NCBI GenBank assembly: GCA_034359265.1
Contig: CP136896.1
Location: 6,045,501 to 6,109,500, forward strand
Direction: 5' to 3'
DNA: 64,000 bases
DNA from: Canna indica
Taxonomy: Eukaryota; Streptophyta; Magnoliopsida; Zingiberales; Cannaceae
The notes beneath the pieces were generated by a model. That model searched no databases and was not told the DNA's origin. It saw nothing but the letters and a program-made list of their open reading frames with translations. The position numbers and the translations under genes were made by a program. Positions within the stretch are counted from its first letter, which is position 1. Each line of letters starts with the position of its first letter. Of the stretch, positions 48,021 to 60,224 are shown in pieces.

Positions 48021-48475
48021 TTCTTCCACTTATATAAGTAAAGAAAATTTTAATGGGAGATGTAGCTTCGCCTCCTAAGGGTGAGCGAGTCTAGGTGCCC
48101 GGTATTTTTTATGATACCCGAACTCTACCATGTATATATAGGACCAATTCGTAGGATTTGGACTTGGACCCTAGCTTGTTGAAACTTGGAACCGGACCCT
48201 ACCCGGAATCTGTGGTGTAGAACAAGTTTCGAATATCCTGTTGAAACTTGTAAATGACAGGTTCAAGGGTATAGATTCCGAGTACCGATTTCGAATACTC
48301 GATGTGTTGGACCCGGATCCGGAATGAATTTTAATCGATTCCTTAAGTTTTATCCCGAACCCCACCCGAATTTAATTCGGGTCAACCCAAAGTTGTATCG
48401 GTTCCGGGTCTACCCGGTACCCATGAACACCCCTACTGCCTCCAATCTAAACAACATAAGAGTTGTTGCAAAAGA
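48021..48475. repeat. Direct duplication, copy 1 (~455 bp)
   Basis: Begins TTCCACTTATATAAGTAAAG and ends near AGAGTTGTTGCAAAAG. A second copy at 50351-50818 is in the same orientation. Inside each is a segment running from TAAGGGTGAGC (TAGGGGTAAAC in copy 2) to CATGAACACCCCTAC, rich in GGGTACCC and CCGGATCCGG-type words, that looks like a small transposon with decayed inverted ends. Confidence 0.8.
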
Positions 48476-48486
48476 TAAATGGAATA

Positions 48487-50260
48487 TTATACTTTTGGTC
48501 CCCATAGTTTTCTCTGATTTTGGTTTTACTCCTGATAGTTTAAAAAAATTTGTTTTAGTCATCGCACTATATTTTCGTTTAGTAATTGATCTATGCCGTC
48601 ACTTGAGGCTTAGACGACACTAATGTGGCTAACGGATGCTGACTGGACATTACTGACGTGATGATCCTTTAAAACACACTAAAAGTATGCAAACTAAAAC
48701 AAAAATTCGAGTAAACTATGGATAGTAAAACCAAAACCTGAGTAAAATATGATGACTAAAATCATTTTTTTTTGTGGAGGGTCGAAACGAGTAGGAGCAG
48801 CTCCGGATGGCGACCGCTCGACTCTTCCGCTTATGATATGATGCAGAACAACTTCACAATCTGCAAAATAGGTATACAAATATTAGATACGTACAATGCT
48901 CATATAAAATTTTAATTCTCCAACAGTTGACATGCCAACCTTAGCTCAGTTGGTAGAGCGGAGGACTATAGTTGATGCAAACATCCTTAGGTCGTTGGTT
49001 CAAATTTGGCGAGTTGGATTTTGAAAAGTTACAATTTTGTTTTCTTCTCAATCATTCTTCTCCAACTATAGAGAAAATAATACTTTTAGTCCCCATAGTT
49101 TACTCGGTTTTGATTAAACTGCATTAAAAGTATGAGGACTAAAATTAAAATCTGAGTAAACTACGAGGAGTAAAACCAAAATCTGAGTAAACTATAAAGA
49201 CTAAAATCAAAATCTGAGTAAACTATGTGGACTAAAACCAAAATCTGAGTAAACTATGAGAACTAAATCAAAATTCGAGTAAACTATAGGGACTAAAACC
49301 AAAATCCGAGTAAACTATTGAGTGTAAAACCAAAATTCGAGTAAACTATGAGGACTAAAACCATTTTTTTGTGAAGGGTCGAAACGAGTAGGAGCATCTC
49401 TCGATGGCGACTGCTTGAGTCTTCCGCTTTACTCCAAATATAGTGAAGATGTTCCACATCATATCATAAGCGAAAGAGTCAAGCGGTCACCATCAAGAGA
49501 TGCTCCTACTCATTTCGACCATTCACAAAAAAATGGTTTTAGTTCTCATAGTTTACTCGGAGTTTGGTTTTAGTCATTATACTTTACTCGGATTTTGATT
49601 TTAATCCTCATAGTTTACTCGAATTTTGATTTTAGTCCTCATAGTTTATTCAAATTTTGATTTTAGTCTTCATAGTTTACTCGAAGTTTGATTTTAGTCA
49701 TTATACTTTACTCGAATTTTGATTTTAATCCTCATAGTTTACTCGAATTTGGTTTTAGTCCTCATAGTTTATTCAAATTTTGATTTTAGTCTTCATAGTT
49801 TACTCGGAGTTTGATTTTAGTCCTCATAATTTACTCAAATTTTGGTTTTAGTCCCAATACTTTTAGTGCATTTTAATCAAAATCAAGTAAACTATGGGCA
49901 CTAAAAGTATGATTTTCTCTATATTTGGAGAAGAAGAATTGAGAAGAATTTTTTTTATAGATTGTGAAGTTGTTCCGCATCATATCATAAGCAGAAGAGT
50001 CGAACGATTGCCATCGGGAGCTGCTCCTACTCGTTTTCCTTAAAAAAAAATGATTTTAGTCTTTATAGTTACTTGAATTTTGGTTTTAGTTCTCATACTT
50101 TTAATGTGTTTTAAAGGATCGTCACGCCAGCAATGTCTAGTCAGCAATCGTTAGCCACGTCAGTGTCGTTTAAGCCTCAAGTGATGGCATGGACTAATTC
50201 CTAAATGAAAATATAGTATGAGGACTAAAATCAAAATCAGAGGAAACTATGAGAGCCAAT
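48487..50260. repeat. Large imperfect palindrome built from ~35-bp units
   Basis: Outer arms 48487-48864 and 49960-50260 are inverted copies (shared words: GAAACGAGTAGGAGCAGCTCC, ATGATATGATGC, TGACGTGATGATCCTTTAAAAC). Inner arms about 49041-49445 and 49475-49945 are inverted copies made of repeats of GGACTAAAACCAAAATC-GAGTAAACTATGA. The centre lies near 49460. The left arm has one extra ~170-bp segment (48866-49037) with the tRNA relic that the right arm lacks. It has no coding capacity. Foldback elements of this design are usually non-autonomous DNA transposons. Confidence 0.8.
48935..49018 (+). tRNA. tRNA-Tyr-like gene with 11-nt intron, decayed, anticodon ATA
   Basis: Starts CCAACCTTAGCTCAGTTGGTAGAGC and ends GGCGAGTTGGA. 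The A box and D arm are normal. The anticodon arm GAGGA-CT-ATA-G is interrupted by TTGATGCAAAC after position 37, followed by A-TCCTT, the standard intron site and wording of plant tRNA-Tyr. The anticodon is ATA (48968-48970) where functional genes have GTA. The T arm GTTGG-TTCAAAT-TTGGC has wobble pairs only, and its B box (GGTTCAAAT) lost the CG of GGTTCGAAT. Most differences from the usual plant gene are C-to-T or G-to-A. It is probably a pseudogene. Confidence 0.8.
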
Positions 50261-50350
50261 TTCTTTTATACAAGTAAAGGATTTTTGATAGGAGGTGAAG
50301 GGGACAAAAATAGAAAAAAATGGAAAAAATAACGTGATAATTTTATTTTA

Positions 50351-50818
50351 TCTTCCCCTTATATAAGTAAAGAAAATTTTAATGGGAGATGTGGCTCCGC
50401 TTCCTAGGGGTAAACAGGTTCAAGTACCATGTATTTTTTATGATACTCAAATCCTATCATGTATAAGATCGGTTCCTAAATTTTGGACCTGGATCCTACC
50501 CTGTTGGAATTTGGAACCGGACCCTATCCGAAATCTGTGGTGTAGTACAGGTTTCGGATATCCTATTGAAACTTTTAAATGACAGGTTCAAGGGTGCAAA
50601 TTTTGGATACCGGTTCCGGGTACCCGATGTGTTGGATTCGGATATGAAACGGATTTTAATCGGTTCTTTAAGTTTTGTCCCAATATCTACCTGAATTTAA
50701 TTTAGATCTATCTAAAATCTATCTGATCGGATAGATTTCAATCAATTTCAGGTCTACCCGATATTCATGCACATCCCTACCATCTCTCATCTAAAAAACA
50801 CAAGAGTTGTTGCAAAAA
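50351..50818. repeat. Direct duplication, copy 2 (~468 bp)
   Basis: Same order as copy 1 at 48021-48475: TTCCCCTTATATAAGTAAAG, GGGAGATGTGGCTCCGC, the GGAACCGGACCCTA block, the CCCGATGTGTTGGAT block, and the AGAGTTGTTGCAAAAA end. Roughly 85% similar by eye, with one short insertion (CTATCTAAAATCTATCTGATCGG). It ends about 215 bp before the OST1 start codon. Confidence 0.8.
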
Positions 50819-51032
50819 TAATAATGAAAAAAATGAAAAAAGCCATAAGCTATCGCACCGGATCCGATCCGAATTAGCTAACCATGTCTCCAGAAGCAAA
50901 ACCACACGCCCCGGTCCGACCTAAAACAATTATCTCCAAGACCGGCGTTCAGGAGTCAATTAGGCAGTGAAAGCTAAGTACGAGCGACGGAGGGTGGCCA
51001 TCGAAGCCACGGGAAGACGATCCACCGCCGCC
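50819..51032 (+). promoter_or_regulatory. OST1 promoter and 5' leader, short
   Basis: Only about 215 bp separate the end of the duplicated repeat from the OST1 ATG. The sequence turns GC-rich from about 50860 (CACACGCCCCGGTCCGACC), as expected near a plant start. An in-frame ATG at 50967 would add 22 basic residues before the signal peptide and is not favoured. Confidence 0.4.
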
Positions 51033-54000
51033 ATGGCCATTCTTCCCTTTCTCCTCCTCTCCGTCCTCTCGATCCTTCAATTTGTCTCTTCCTCGCCGCA
51101 GGTTCGAGTCCTCAGCGCGGAGAAAAGGGTGAGATCTCTTGACACAGGAAAAAAGGAACATAATCTCATCAACTATGTCTCATCCCTGTCCCCATTCTTT
51201 CTTTCTGCGGCTTGCCAGTTTTGAAGAGATACACGACTTTTTGTTATGTCTAATTGTTGTTGAATTTGGTGGTGATTGCAGATCGACTTGACCTCACCGA
51301 TCGTAAGGGTTTTCTTGACTTTGAAGGTGCGTTTCATCAAAAACCTTTGTGCACTGAATTATTATGCTGTCCATTTTGACCTCCCGCTCTTTGAATCGAT
51401 GGAAAGGATTTATTTTGTTAGATAAATTTTCCCCTTGATGTTAAGATAGACTATGTCCTCTATAAATGTGTTGGGAGACGAAGAAGCTATAATTATATTT
51501 CAAATATTCAGTTGGTTGCTGTTGCGCAGTTGCTTGTTTCAGTTATTATTATCTTGGTCATTTTTGTTAAGCTTTCTTATGGTGTGTTCGGTCATAAAAA
51601 TATAACATATTGGTCTCATAAACTCTTTTAGGTGGAAAATACTGGGGCATCTGAAGCTTCCGATATTCTACTTGCTTTCCCACCAACTGAAGCTGAACAT
51701 TTAGCAATTCTAAAAGCATCCACAGCAGAAGGGAAACGCAAAAAGAAGACCTACGTGCCTCTTTCTGTCGGTTCTGTTGAATCTGCTGATGCACCAAATG
51801 GAGCTCAGCTCCACGCTGTCCAATTGCGCAGTCCATTGCAGTCTGGTGAGACAACAACAGTAGAAGTGCTTTATGTGCTAACACATTGTCTTGAGCCCTT
51901 CCCAGCAGAGATTAGCCAATCAGAATCACAGTTTGTTTACTACCGTGATAGTGCAACTATACTGTCACCTTATCAGATTAAGGAGCAGACTATATATATA
52001 AAGACATCTACTAACAAAGTGGAATCTTTTACGAAAATAGACCCAACTGCTCGTTCTGGTTCTGAGATAAGATATGGCCCTTACCATGATCGTGCACCAT
52101 ATTCATACTCTCCTGTAATTGTACACTTTGAGAACAACAATCCATTTGTTGTGGTTGAAGAACTTGTGCGGGAAATCGAAATTTCGCACTGGGGAAGCAT
52201 TCAGATTAGAGATCATTACAAACTGAAACATGCTGGTGCACAGCACAAAGGAGTTTTTTCAAGGTCTGTTCAGGAAATCTTATGACTATGTGTCTCTCTG
52301 TCACATGGCTTATACATGTGAACTTATTTGCATTTTTGTATGAGCTAAATTTGTCCAGATTATTAACTTTGTCATATCTAATCATTTATTTTCCAATTCT
52401 GGTTCTTTTAAAAATATTTTTTACTTCTAAATGTGATATTCTATTTTTTTAATTCTCTTTCCGCTAAATTCATCATAGTCCTTTTACCAAGTTCAATTCC
52501 TGACAAATTTGTATAGCTTTGTTACATTCCTTTTTATTTTTCATTGATATCTTGGATGCTAATGAATATGTTTTTGTGATATGTTGAGATAATACAATAT
52601 TTCAAGTCAACCTATGTATATGGACAACCCTCTGTAGTGTTTTTTAAGTCACTCTAGGCTAATTATCACTTGTGTTCTGTGCCGGGATGATCGTAGATTG
52701 ACGGGTACGGTGGACGGTTGCCAATGTCTCTTGGTGATAGTTGAGTAACACCCTCTTGTAATAAGACCTATGCCTGTGACCTAAACCACCTTTAATTTTT
52801 ACAATAGTTGCATTACTAATATATAGGGGTATAAATTATCCAAACTTTTCCCTTTTTATTTGTCTAATAAATTCTCATATATTTGAAGTATGATTTTCCT
52901 AATCAAAAAGCATCAGGCTGTTGGACAACCAATTATGCGCAGATAAAAAATGAATCTGATAGCAGTAGCTTTATATGGTTTGCCCATTTTTGCATATGTC
53001 AAATTTTGAGGAACTTCTATTTTGTTTATTGGTTAACCTTAGTGTAAGCATTCACTCTATGTACTATTGTTGGAAATTGTTATTTTCATATTGTTGTATA
53101 TTGTTTCATTGTTCTGTATCATTACTTCATCATAATAAGGTTTAAAGAATGGTTGTTTAAATTGACTTTCTAATAACTTCCTATAGCATTGTTGGGTTCT
53201 TAAGAATTATTGATTCTTGTTGTGTATCTTTAGAGCCCATATATTGTTCTTACCAAACATTCTTTCCAGGCTTGAATACCAATTCAGGCAATCCTTTGGT
53301 GCTTCTCCGTCCTTTAAGAATCTTCTTGCAAGGTTGCCTCCTCGAGTTCATTCAGTATATTATCGTGATGAAATTGGAAACATCTCATCATCACATTTGC
53401 GCATTGATTTCCAGAAGGTAGAGTTAATTTTGTGCTCTATGATAACTTTTGTTCTAGAATTTCATTTTCAGTGGTAGCATCAATACATCAAGACTGTGGT
53501 ATGATTGCTGGATCATGAAATTGCTGATCCAGTGCAAGTCGTATTTCCATAATTCTAAAAAATTAGGGGTACCATGTCAACTACTATTAAGCTATTGTCA
53601 CTTGACATGTCTACTTTCTTTAATGCTACCTAGTCTTAGTCTTGGAAAGACATTGGATATGTTACTGGCAAAATTCTGCGTTTAATCTATATTTACTTTT
53701 TTGAGATTAAGAGATCATGCAACCTATGGTCTTGACTAGCTATTAATCTATTATTCATTGCCTCAAAAAATGAAATCATATGAATTTATTATATAGATTT
53801 ACATATTCTGTCTGCTTAGGGGTTTAACAAGAAAAATTGCTTAGAATTTGTAAAATACCCAATTTGATAACTATACTTGAAGAGTATCCAAATGCAATTT
53901 TTTGCTAGAGTTGCTTTGCTTTGTTCTACAAACTAACTTGTTTTGTCATGTGGATTTCCAGTCAGAACTAGAAATAGAACCTAGGTACCCGTTATTTGGT

Positions 54001-56915
54001 GGGTGGAAGGCCACTTTCACTATTGGTTATGGACTTCCATTGCAAGATTTCCTGTTTGAATCACCTGATGGGCAGCGTTATCTCAACTTTAGTTTTGGAT
54101 GCCCTCTTCTTGAGACGACTGTTGATGATCTTACCGTTAAAGTAAGTTTCATTTTACTTGTTTACTTTGAAAGCTGAATGTTACTGGACTGGAATGAGAA
54201 TTTTTATATTAAGATGATACAGAAGAAACTACAATTACTTTCTCATAGTGATTATCTTTTCCCAGTTGTACTTAACTATTTATTTCTTTTTAACATGGGA
54301 TTAATGGCCAACACTATGGTTCAAAAAACCTTGTCTGAACTTCACTAGCCGTATGATCAATTATGTCAGGAAGCTTGCTTCTGTAATTGCTAAAAATGAT
54401 GGATGAAAATTTTCTGCAATATGCAACTAAATTTTTACTTGGATTCTCAATGGTTCTCACTCTTAACATGCCAATGAGAGAAACTTCATGGAAATTATCT
54501 CTGTTCCAGATGTAAAAATGCCAACCCAAAGATTTTGATGATTAAGCTGGCTTCCTGGACCAAAGTCATGCTTGCAAAATTCAACTTTCATTGAGAACCT
54601 TCTTTGTTCTAATTTTAGGAGTAATTTTTAATCTCTCCAATATTAGAAGCCTTGGCATGGTTCTGCTCTGATTTACTATTTCTGCTTCATTAAATCTTTG
54701 ATAGAGTTATCCATGAAACATTTTTATATTTTCTGCATTAGCACACATTTATTTGGGGCATCTGTTGTGTTCAAATCTCTTCCTCCGCATTCTTTATTAA
54801 TCTTTTACATGCTTGTAATTTGGATTGGACTTGTTACCGTACATGCTATGCAATTATGAGAAATAAATCTTGGTACAATTAATTTAAGGCATAAAATAAA
54901 GAACATCAAAGCTTTAGGTACTAAGATAATTGGATACCATGCCATATATATCATTTTGAAATTTAAACATTACAAGGAACTAAGAGTGCAATCTTTTTAT
55001 CTTTACTAATTTTCATGCTTTATGCAAACTTCATTTTGAAGAGAACAATATTTATTGGTACAAAAAATAGAAACTCTTTAAGTTACCAAGTGTTGGAAAT
55101 TTTTTTTTCTATTTCTGTTCATTGCTCAGTCCATCGCAAGGGGGATATGGGATGTCAATGCTACATGATAGATACATCTTAAATTTTTTAAAAAATACTA
55201 CTCAATGTTGCTTGAGTATATATGGAGAAAATGATTAAATATATAACTATTGGTATTTGCCAAAGCTTGTCGATTTTCACTGTGCTCAAGTATGTTACAT
55301 ATCATTATAAGTGATATTAAATAAAAAGAAGTCTCATCCTTGACTCTTTGATTAGAGAATTTCTAATTAGTAGCATAGTATTTAATGACAGCCACTTTCA
55401 ATTCATGATATCAAGAATTAAAGATTATCGTCTAACTTGATACAAAATTACAGACAATATAAACACTCCACCCAACAATTTATTCATCTTCTCTATAATC
55501 AATATATATTTTTTAAAGTTTGCTTACATTTTATACTATGGAAAATTTGTTTTTCCTTTAGGTTATTCTTCCGGAGGGATCAAGGAATCCTACAGCTGCT
55601 GTTCCCTTTCCAGTGCACCAAAATCTTGAGGTAATTGTTTCTGCTCAAACAATGAACAAATAATCTTTTCAACTGTGTGCTGGACTCCTAGATAAGAGGT
55701 AATTTTTAACGCTATACCCATTTGTGGGGAAACATATCTTTATCTCTTTCTTTATGCCAAGACGAGGGGTGAACTATTTTTGTTATAGTTGTAGGTTTTA
55801 AGATCTTTCTTATGCTTCAATCTTCTACTCTAATTTCTTTATTTTCCTTTTGCATTAAGTCATTTGTTTTTGTGTTTATTATTTCCATCATCCACATTAC
55901 ACGGAGACTCTGACTTACAACACCAATCTTCATGTATGAGCTTCTCATCTGTATAGTACATCTTGTCACAGCAACAATTATCGTTAAATAACTAGATGTC
56001 ATGAATTTTGACACTACATGCAAAAATGGGACCTCGCAGTTATTTGATGCTTACAACTGTAAGCATGCGTACAACACTGACACAATGTCACTATCATTAT
56101 ACACTGTAATGATAATAAATTGAGATTGATCAAGAACATTAATTCTTCGCCATTTTTCCTTATTTTTATTTTGATCTTTTTGAGGTTTCAAGATTGGAAT
56201 CAATGTTTTTTAAAAATTAGTATCAGGATTTATTCATAAAAGAGTTATTAGGAGGAGTGGGTTCTGGTGTAAGAAAAGACTAAAACCTGACATGAACTTC
56301 AAAACATACAAAAAAGGATTTAGGAGAACATTAAGGACCCATCTAAAGTAAAGAAAAAAAAAGGAACATAATCAAGTTAATGTAAACACAAAAGACTTTT
56401 AATGATTTGCCTTTAATAAAACTACATCCACTAGCTAATCTATCAGTTAGGTTTTACCTTGGCTTTTATGCCTGCATTTATCTCCTGACCACTAAGAGAT
56501 TCTGTTAATGTGTTATCATGCAGATGACTTATTCATATCTTGATGTTGTTGGAAGAACAACAATGGTTCTCCGAAAGACAAATGTCGTACCTGAGCATAA
56601 CATTCCGTTCCAGGTAATGTTCCTTGTTTCTATTGAAATTGGTGCTTAAAATACATTTCATTTGGTTTACAACCACATTTCTTCGTATCCATTCACCTGG
56701 AATAGGCCCAATATACACTAAGGAAAGTAATTGACAGATTGTGGATGTAAAGCTAACATATCCCATTGACTATCTTTGTGCTGCAGGTGTACTATGATTT
56801 CAACCCAATTTTCATGCTAGCAGAACCCTTGATGTTGGTATCTGCTGTTTTCTTGTTTTTCATTGCTTGTGTTGCTTATATTCATATGGATCTATCCATT
56901 GGGAAATCGTCATAG
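51033..56915 (+). CDS. OST1: Ribophorin I / oligosaccharyltransferase subunit 1 (OST1)
   Basis: Exons: 51033-51128, 51282-51326, 51632-52263, 53270-53417, 53962-54141, 55562-55630, 56524-56613, 56787-56915; all GT-AG, 1389 bp, 462 codons. ATG 51033 opens a classic signal peptide (MAILPFLLLSVLSILQF). The lumenal ribophorin I domain follows: IDLTSPIVRVFLTLK, LEPFPAEISQSESQ, VVEELVREIEISHWGSIQI, VYYRDEIGNIS, RYPLFGGWKATFTIGY. A single C-terminal membrane span (MLVSAVFLFFIACVAYI) and short cytosolic tail end it. Length and ending match the short plant OST1B form rather than the ~610-residue OST1A form. The protein is a non-catalytic subunit of the ER complex that transfers glycans to asparagine and helps present substrates to the STT3 catalytic subunit. 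Confidence 0.95.
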
Positions 56916-58654
56916 AGAAATCTCGGAAGGGCAGATCGATTCAAATTATTAGCAGTGTAGGTTATCAATCCGAAGGGTTCAAGGTAGAAGAGTTGCATCC
57001 TTTATACTAGTTTTGTTAACTTTAAGACAATCTTTGTCCATTAAACACGAGTCCTTTGTAGCATAGTTGGTGTGACAATTTTGGATTCTATCACATAATT
57101 TAGCAATAATATTTTGGATTTGGGTAATTATTGTTTCTTATATTTGAAAGCTTTAGTCATTGTGTACCTACAAAAGGGTAAATTAAGCCATGTCACTGCC
57201 ACTTTTTTACATGGTAGATATAATCTACAGCAAAACCGGAACTAAGAAAGAAATTGAGGGCATCAATTTTGGGAACTTTCTAAGTCACCGGTGTTCTGGT
57301 AAGCACTAAGCGCACATGGATTTTTACCTACTTTTGAGTTTTGATGGTATTAGCAAGGATATTATCTATTTGAAATAAGTTATATGGCTTATTGGATATA
57401 ATAAATTAAACTTTATCCTGTTTCCTTATGTTTTTAGGATAAATGATTATTAATTAAATTAATAACATGCATTATATCAAAACATACATCAGAAATTTCT
57501 TGTATTTTTTCTCTATGCTATGCAGCTTTCTCCGAATTGGTACATATCCTCATTAACAGCATTGTTTTTGAAGCTTTGGTTCATTGAATTATTATATCGA
57601 AATCCAAATTTATAAAAAAAATGCATTTTTCTTGTAAGAACATATAATAATTTCCCCCAAAGTTAAGTACATTTGTATTTATAATATTAATTAATGGTAT
57701 CTAATTCTAGGAATTAGTTCCCTTTCAAGCCCAGAGCATTTGGCAATTCAAGAACTAATCGTTGCCTTTTGTTTTCCGTCAAAAGCAAGGCTATTCAAGA
57801 ACTATTTAAGTCAAATACTACAATGTCATCATAATAATGTTATATTCAACTCATAGCTTATTATAAAATTGGAACCCGAGAAATTAATTATTTTATCAAG
57901 CATATAAATTATAAATGTCCAACATAATTAAAAATGTAAAAATGACCAAAGACTATAGACTATATTTAAAGATAAAAATATTGTTTACATTAAGATTTAT
58001 CAAATATTTACAAATACTCATTTCATAGAAAAATATTAGCTTTGGTGGATGATGATTTCTTTTCATTGATTTTTTTTAATCGCTGAATCAATTTTGAGAT
58101 TTAGATTTTATCACAAAATCAAAGCAGCATGATTATTATCAAGATAAAGTATTATCATTTATCATCAACTTTTATGAATCTTAAAATTGAATCATTGGTT
58201 AAAAAAATAAGTGAAAAAACTTCTTGTTCACTTACGAGTATAGGAAATTCAAAAATATAATATGAGATTGTCATCATAAGTGAAGAATGATCTTTTAATG
58301 ATATTTTTATCTAATTTTTAATATAATTGATCCAGCTTTAAGATTTGTGCATGACAACGAAGGAAGATAATAATTAATTAATCTTAATGCTCATCATGAT
58401 GTTGCTGAAACTTTTTTAAAGGATGCATAATCATCGACTGGCATGAGTAGTTGTTTATGCAAATGCACCAAAGAAATTGAGTGCGAGTCCTCACTTGAAT
58501 AATAATAATACTAGAAGGAATTGAAAACTTCATGCAAAAAACATCTTAATTTGGGCTGCTGGGAGGCTCCAACATGAATATGATGAGAACAACTTAATTA
58601 ACATCTTCTTTTCAATTGCCCTTATATTTATATGCCAGGGTTAATTGGAGATTC
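56916..58654. other. OST1 3' UTR then AT-rich intergenic DNA
   Basis: The first ~150 bp are the probable 3' UTR. The rest is AT-rich, with no gene recognised. Confidence 0.45.
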
Positions 58655-58900
58655 TATTGTTCCTGCATTTATCTCCTGAACACTAGGAGATTCTATTAAT
58701 TATGTGTTCATTCATATCTCGATGTTGCTGGAAGAACAAGCCCTGCACGTGTTCTCAAATGTCATCCATACCTGAGCATATATAACAGAAATCCCATTAG
58801 GAAGGTAGCCTTCCAGTTCCTCCTTTTTCTACAAGTTGAAATTGTTCCTTATATAATCAACTTACATTTCATTTGGTTTACAGCTCCACGTGTTCTCCAA
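58655..58900 (+). pseudogene. Decayed duplicate of the OST1 exon-7 region
   Basis: It aligns with 56475-56690: the upstream intron words CCTGCATTTATCTCCTGA and ACTA-GAGATTCT, then the exon (TTCATATCTCGATGTTGCTGGAAGAACAA), then a damaged CTCAAATGTCATCCATACCTGAGCA, then the downstream intron words GTTGAAATTG and TACATTTCATTTGGTTTACA. The first splice site and several codons are deleted, so it cannot be coding. Because intron is included, it arose from DNA duplication and not from retrotransposition. Confidence 0.75.
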
Positions 58901-60224
58901 CCATTCTGCTAATTTGATCCCCTCCGAGTGAATGATGACGTCATAATTATCATTTTAATTTTAATTTTTAAAACATTAAAAAACAGTCAATCAGTGAAGT
59001 TTACTATTCTTGGCTGACTTTGAGCGAGGCAGCGAGCGAACTAATTTTTGGCAGAGTGGATATCTTCTTAATTAATGCCATTTAGACCACTTAAATTAAA
59101 TCATAGTTTATTTGAGTTATATATATATATATATATATTATAGCATCCATCAATTAATAGCCATCAGCTTTTGTTATGTCATTTTTCTATGTGCTAGCGG
59201 AATATACTTATCATCTCCATGTCATTTCAGTCTTTATTCCGTGAGATTAGTTGGCAGCTGACTAATTATATTCAATATTTTCTCATTTATTATTCAATCA
59301 TATTTTATTCTATCAAATAATATAAATATATTATAATAAAAATTTATTTAATTGACATATATTTTTTAAAAAAATAATATTAGCACTATTACTAGATGTT
59401 ACTTTAAACTTATATATATATATATATAAATATAAATATTTGATAGAGTTATAAGAATATTGTTTTCTTTTCTTTTCTAGCTTGTGCTTGATTGATATTT
59501 TTATTTAAAATAAGATATCCAACCTATGAGAATATATATAGTAATTAAATTTCTTATAATGTTTTAGTATAAATGACTATTATACCAACCTGATTAACCA
59601 TTACACATGTAACTTGGCATCTGATTCAATAATAGCTTTATAATAATTCTGTTATGAAACATATGAGATAGCCGATTTAATAGCTAAAGCTTCGTTAATT
59701 AAAAATTAGTTTGGTTAAAAATCATACTCTTAGCATGAATATATTTTTTAAACAAAGATAAAAAATCATAATAGATGATCATACTAGAATTTGAATCATA
59801 TTCTAAGAAATATATAAGATATTGTCATCAACTGTGCTACTCGATCACAGTTGGTTTTGGCTTAGCATGAATATATTTATTACTGTCATTTTTGCATATC
59901 ATTTCTACTTAATTTTTTTTTAATAAAAAAACTCCATTATTTAATTAATGTCTATCCAATTCAATGATGTGTCGAGATAGATATATATATATATATCTAT
60001 CATATTATATTATTGATAGTTAATCATCCCAATAAATAGAGAATCATCCAATTGTCTCAAGCGAATGATGATTTTTTTTCATTCAAATTTTCAATTGTCC
60101 GATTTAATTTTTGAGATTCTAATTTCATCGTGAAAATGAAGCATCACTATCATTATCAAAATTAAATATAATAATCAATCATCAACTTGATTTTTAAAGT
60201 CAAATTAATGATTAAAAAAATTAA
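58901..60224. other. AT-rich intergenic DNA with AT microsatellites
   Basis: (AT)n runs near 59121-59140, 59411-59430 and 59978-59998. No open frame of note. Confidence 0.5.

Noticed and set aside
49041..49945. Coding tandem repeat
   Set aside because: The ~35-bp units contain stops in all frames and appear in both orientations as palindrome arms.
50967..51032. Upstream in-frame ATG as the OST1 start
   Set aside because: It would place about 22 basic residues before the signal peptide, which conflicts with ER targeting; ATG 51033 gives a normal signal peptide.
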